Source: an uncultured Pseudomonadota bacterium (GTDB lineage Bacteria > Pseudomonadota > Gammaproteobacteria > Burkholderiales > SG8-39). Taken from it: DNA of 8,181 nucleotides. The translations under genes were made by a program, and so were the position numbers. The DNA lies in the NCBI GenBank assembly GCA_903864555.1, contig CAIPGJ010000836.1, positions 1-8,181 on the forward strand, given 5' to 3'. The notes under the pieces were generated by a model. It saw only the letters and a program-made list of their open reading frames with translations, did not search any database and had not been told where the DNA came from. Position 1 is the stretch's first letter. Every line of letters starts with the position of its first letter. Positions 6,081 to 8,181 of this stretch are shown one piece after another.

Positions 6081-6161
6081 GCCTTACGACAACACGCTCA
6101 TTCCCACGCGAGGAAATACTGTGGAAGTGCCCCGCTTGGTCGAAAGCTATCAATCTCCGGC

Positions 6162-6234
6162 GTCATCCCCGCGGAGGCGGGGATCCATTTTTCTGGAAGC
6201 AGTCAAAATGGAGTCCCGCCTGCGCGGGAATGAC
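6162..6234. repeat. 73-bp inverted-repeat extragenic element (BIME/MITE-like)
   Basis: Two 30-bp arms (6162-6191 and 6205-6234) are inverted copies matching at 26 of 30 positions, both starting GTCAT and ending CCATTTT, around a 13-bp centre. Each arm also folds on its own: CCCCGC-GGAG-GCGGGG at 6167-6182 and TCCCGC-CTGC-GCGGGA at 6214-6229. Elements with GTCAT-CCCGCG-type arms are common dispersed repeats in proteobacterial genomes. It lies in the gap between the CoA-transferase 3' end and the methyltransferase 5' end and has no coding capacity. No clear target-site duplication was found. Confidence 0.8.
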
Positions 6235-6310
6235 AGTAGTGGGTTGTCCCTGCTTTCAGATATGAGGCCATTGTTCGCCAGGCACCGCAGACAGATTTGC
6301 CCAGACCTTT

Positions 6311-6334
6311 CCCCGGAAATCGGTGAAGAAGCTT
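6311..6334. repeat. 24-bp dispersed motif, copy 2
   Basis: This matches 147-170 at 22 of 24 bases in the same orientation. It lies between the inverted-repeat element and the CoA-transferase terminator hairpin. Unlike copy 1 it cannot form the perfect hairpin, because the bases after GAAGCTT differ (ATCAAAGGG). It may be part of a longer degenerate extragenic repeat. Confidence 0.4.
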
Positions 6335-6357
6335 ATCAAAGGGAGGGCGGTTAAATC

Positions 6358-6383
6358 GTTGCGCCGGCCGCGGCAGGCGCAAC
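6358..6383 (-). terminator. Candidate intrinsic terminator of the CoA-transferase gene
   Basis: A perfect 8-bp stem, GTTGCGCC with GGCGCAAC around a 10-nt GC-rich loop, starts 5 nt after the CoA-transferase stop codon. On the minus strand it is followed by GATTTAA, a short and weak T-run. The position makes it a good terminator candidate and suggests that the methyltransferase cluster is transcribed separately. Confidence 0.5.
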
Positions 6384-6388
6384 CTTCC

Positions 6389-7591
6389 CTATCCCTCCAG
6401 CGCCACCTTCTCATCGAGCAGGCGCTGAATCGCCTCTGCGCCATAGCCGCACTCGGCCAGGATCTCGCGGGTCTGCTCGCCCAACTTGGGCGCATGCCGG
6501 CGGATGCTCATGTCGGCATCCGACCACTTCGAGGTGACGTTCATGGTGCGCATGCGCCCTTCATGCGGATGGTCGAACTCCTCGAAGAAGCCGACCGCCT
6601 TCAGGTGCGGATCATGGATGAGCTCATCGACACTGCGCACCGGGCTGCAGGGAATGTCACAGCCTTCCAGCACAGCCAGCCAGTACGCCGTGGTGTTGGC
6701 GGTAAAGATGTCGCCCAGCATGCCGTAGACCTCGTCGTAGCAGCCGGCGCGCACCGCGGCATCATGAAAGCGCGGGTCGCTGTCGTAGAGATCGCCCTGG
6801 CCAATGGCGCCGAGGAAGGCTTTCCACTGGCGGTTGGTATAGACCGAGGTGCCGATGTAGCCGTCGCTGGTCTTGAACGGCCGGCGATGGGGGGTGATCA
6901 GGCGGTTGTAGCCGGTGGGGCCGGCCGGCGGGTCGAAGGACAGGCCGCCGAGATGGTCACCCATGACGAAGGCCGCCAGCGTCTCGAACATCGGCACTTC
7001 GAGGTCCTGGCCGCGGCCGGTGCGCGTGCGCTGGTAGAGCGCGGCGATCACCGCATGCGCAGCAGTCAGCCCGGTGACGCGGTCGGCCATGACGCTGGGC
7101 ACGTAACGCGGCTCACCACTGTAGCGCCTGACCATGTCGGCCATGCCGCTGGCCGACTGGGTGACATCATCGACGACGGGCTTTTTCGCATACGGCCCGC
7201 CCTGGCCAAAGCCGACGATGGAGACATAGATGAGGTCGGGCCGCACCGCACGCAACTGCTCCGGTGCCAGACCCAGGCGGCGCATCGCCGCCGGGCGGAT
7301 GTTGGTGAGGAAGACATCGCAGGTGGCGGCGATCTTGAGGATGGTGGCGATGGCGCCGGGCTTTTTCGCATCGATGCACACCGAACGCTTGTTGCGGTTG
7401 GCGTGCATGTACATCGGGCCCATCTGCGCATGGCGCATCGGCCCGGCATGGCGCATGGCATCGCCCTCGGGGCGCTCCAGCTTGATCACGTCCGCGCCAT
7501 AGTCGGCGAGGATCTGCCCGCACAGGGGGCCGGTCATCAGCGTGCTCATGTCGAGCACGCGCACATCGTCCAGCGGACGGTTGCCTGTCAT
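6389..7591 (-). CDS. Class III (CaiB/BaiF family) acyl-CoA transferase
   Basis: This 400-residue cytoplasmic enzyme belongs to the formyl-CoA transferase/CaiB-BaiF family, which moves CoA between carboxylic acids. The N-terminus has the family pattern VRVLDMSTLMTGPLCGQILADYGADVIKLE, shown in part as LADYGADVIKLERPEGD at 28-44. Asp170 in MADRVTG aligns with the catalytic aspartate of formyl-CoA transferase (GDSNTG), and TGRGQDLEVPMFE follows as expected. Length is typical. ATG at 7591 follows GGAGGAG by 9 nt; the frame stays open another 40 codons upstream, but that part is arginine- and cysteine-rich and outside the domain. It ends 5 nt before a strong hairpin. CoA-transferases of this family are frequent neighbours of Bug genes in Burkholderiales, often in acid uptake and activation, but the substrate here is unknown. 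Confidence 0.93.
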   Translation of the reverse strand: MTGNRPLDDVRVLDMSTLMTGPLCGQILADYGADVIKLERPEGDAMRHAGPMRHAQMGPMYMHANRNKRSVCIDAKKPGAIATILKIAATCDVFLTNIRPAAMRRLGLAPEQLRAVRPDLIYVSIVGFGQGGPYAKKPVVDDVTQSASGMADMVRRYSGEPRYVPSVMADRVTGLTAAHAVIAALYQRTRTGRGQDLEVPMFETLAAFVMGDHLGGLSFDPPAGPTGYNRLITPHRRPFKTSDGYIGTSVYTNRQWKAFLGAIGQGDLYDSDPRFHDAAVRAGCYDEVYGMLGDIFTANTTAYWLAVLEGCDIPCSPVRSVDELIHDPHLKAVGFFEEFDHPHEGRMRTMNVTSKWSDADMSIRRHAPKLGEQTREILAECGYGAEAIQRLLDEKVALEG

Positions 7592-7853
7592 CTTGCTGCA
7601 CTCCTCCTGAAACCAGCCGGCATTTTGACCGGTTTGGGCAAGCAGGGCGAAATCCCCGCATGAACAACACCGCCAACCCCGGGCAGCCAGCCCCCGCCAG
7701 GCCACCCGCATCGCACGGGCGGAATTTCGCAGGCAGATCCGGCACTCGGCCCGGGGGCGCCATTACACTATGGCCATGGCTTTGCCTGGATCGCAGCTCG
7801 CACCTTGTCCCACTGCAGGCTTGGCCACCCATCCACGACTAGGGAGCGATGAC
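7592..7853. promoter_or_regulatory. Divergent intergenic region between the CoA-transferase and serine hydrolase genes
   Basis: These 262 bases separate two genes that point away from each other and so must hold both promoters. On the plus strand, TACACT at 7764-7769 could be a -10 box for the hydrolase, without a good -35. On the minus strand, CAAAAT about 35 nt before the CoA-transferase start, with TTCGCC 18 nt upstream of it, is a weak promoter candidate. An imperfect inverted repeat, AACCAGCCGG near 7611 and CCGGTTTGG near 7630, could be an operator. No regulator gene is adjacent within the window. Confidence 0.3.
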
Positions 7854-8181
7854 ATGAACGATCTGGCCCAGCCGCTGAATGCACTTTGTGACGCCGCACC
7901 CTACGCCATCGGATGGAGCGTGAAGCATTTTCCGAGCGGCTGGTCATCCCACCGCAATGGTGACCTCGTCTTTCCCGCCATGAGCACGCGCAAGGTGGCC
8001 ATCCTCATGGCCATGCTGAAGGGCGTCAACGCAGGCCGCTTCTCCCTGGAGCACACGGTGCGGCTCGACACGCACGTCAACCAGGATTCCGGCGGCTGCT
8101 TCCAGTACCTGAGCAGCGGCATCACCATCACCCTGCAGGATGCCCTGACGATGATGATCATTGTCTCCGACAACACCTGCA
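7854..8181 (+). CDS. Class A beta-lactamase-like serine hydrolase (3' end outside window)
   Basis: The first 109 residues are visible before the window ends. Ser44-Thr-Arg-Lys47 is the SxxK nucleophile motif and Ser105-Asp-Asn107 is the SDN motif of the penicillin-binding/class A beta-lactamase fold; the 61-residue spacing matches that of class A enzymes (Ser70 to Ser130). The downstream Glu166 and KTG regions are not in the window, so true beta-lactamase activity cannot be judged. ATG at 7854 follows GGGAG by 7 nt. The N-terminus (MNDLAQPLNALCDAAPYAIG) is not a signal peptide, so the protein may be cytoplasmic, pointing to a general serine hydrolase or amidase/esterase rather than a resistance enzyme. 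It is divergent from the CoA-transferase. Confidence 0.85.
   Translation, partial: MNDLAQPLNALCDAAPYAIGWSVKHFPSGWSSHRNGDLVFPAMSTRKVAILMAMLKGVNAGRFSLEHTVRLDTHVNQDSGGCFQYLSSGITITLQDALTMMIIVSDNTC

Noticed and set aside
6162..6234. CRISPR-like repeat
   Set aside because: There are only two arms, in inverted orientation, with a 13-bp centre and no series of direct repeats and spacers.
6323..7663. Plus-strand open frame of 446 codons, longer than the CoA-transferase it opposes
   Set aside because: It is exactly antisense to a gene with clear family motifs, and its translation is rich in Ala, Arg, Gly and His without domain-like pattern, as expected from opposite-strand frames in GC-rich coding DNA.

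Overview
The window is GC-rich, densely packed and mostly coding on the minus strand. Two Bug-type periplasmic solute-binding proteins, a CaiB/BaiF CoA-transferase and short GC-rich extragenic repeats point to a betaproteobacterium of the order Burkholderiales (Alcaligenaceae, Comamonadaceae or Oxalobacteraceae type). The genus cannot be fixed from this piece.

Reading along the minus strand from right to left: a class III CoA-transferase gene (7591 to 6389) is followed by a good hairpin and then by about 370 bp without a gene. That gap carries a 73-bp inverted-repeat element and an AT-rich island. Next comes a probable cluster: a large SAM-dependent methyltransferase with a regulatory domain (6020 to 4392), a GFA-fold zinc protein (4355 to 3831), a 78-residue membrane protein starting 3 nt later (3827 to 3591), a Bug protein (Bug2, 3483 to 2488), a D-2-hydroxyacid dehydrogenase (2401 to 1433) and a second Bug protein (Bug1, 1183 to 188). 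The first 187 bases hold only hairpins and a short repeat. At the right edge, on the plus strand and divergent from the CoA-transferase, begins a class A beta-lactamase-like serine hydrolase (7854 onward) that the window cuts off.

The clearest structural result is a segmental duplication. Bug1 and Bug2 are about 86% identical over 331 residues without gaps. They share a TTG start, the same Shine-Dalgarno sequence and a conserved leader block. Upstream of Bug1 lies a decayed, frameshifted copy of the last third of the GFA gene, so the copied unit ran from the GFA 3' end through Bug. The Bug1 copy has since lost the small membrane-protein gene. Among the few differences between the two Bug proteins, several fall in the loop that normally holds the ligand carboxylate.

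Functionally, the Bug proteins probably capture organic acids in the periplasm, and the dehydrogenase could interconvert the matching 2-keto and 2-hydroxy acids. No TctA/TctB membrane subunits are present. The CoA-transferase could activate such acids. The methyltransferase, GFA protein and small membrane protein form a second module of unknown purpose. I see no phage, CRISPR, transposase or defence genes, and nothing that amounts to a clearly new multi-gene system.
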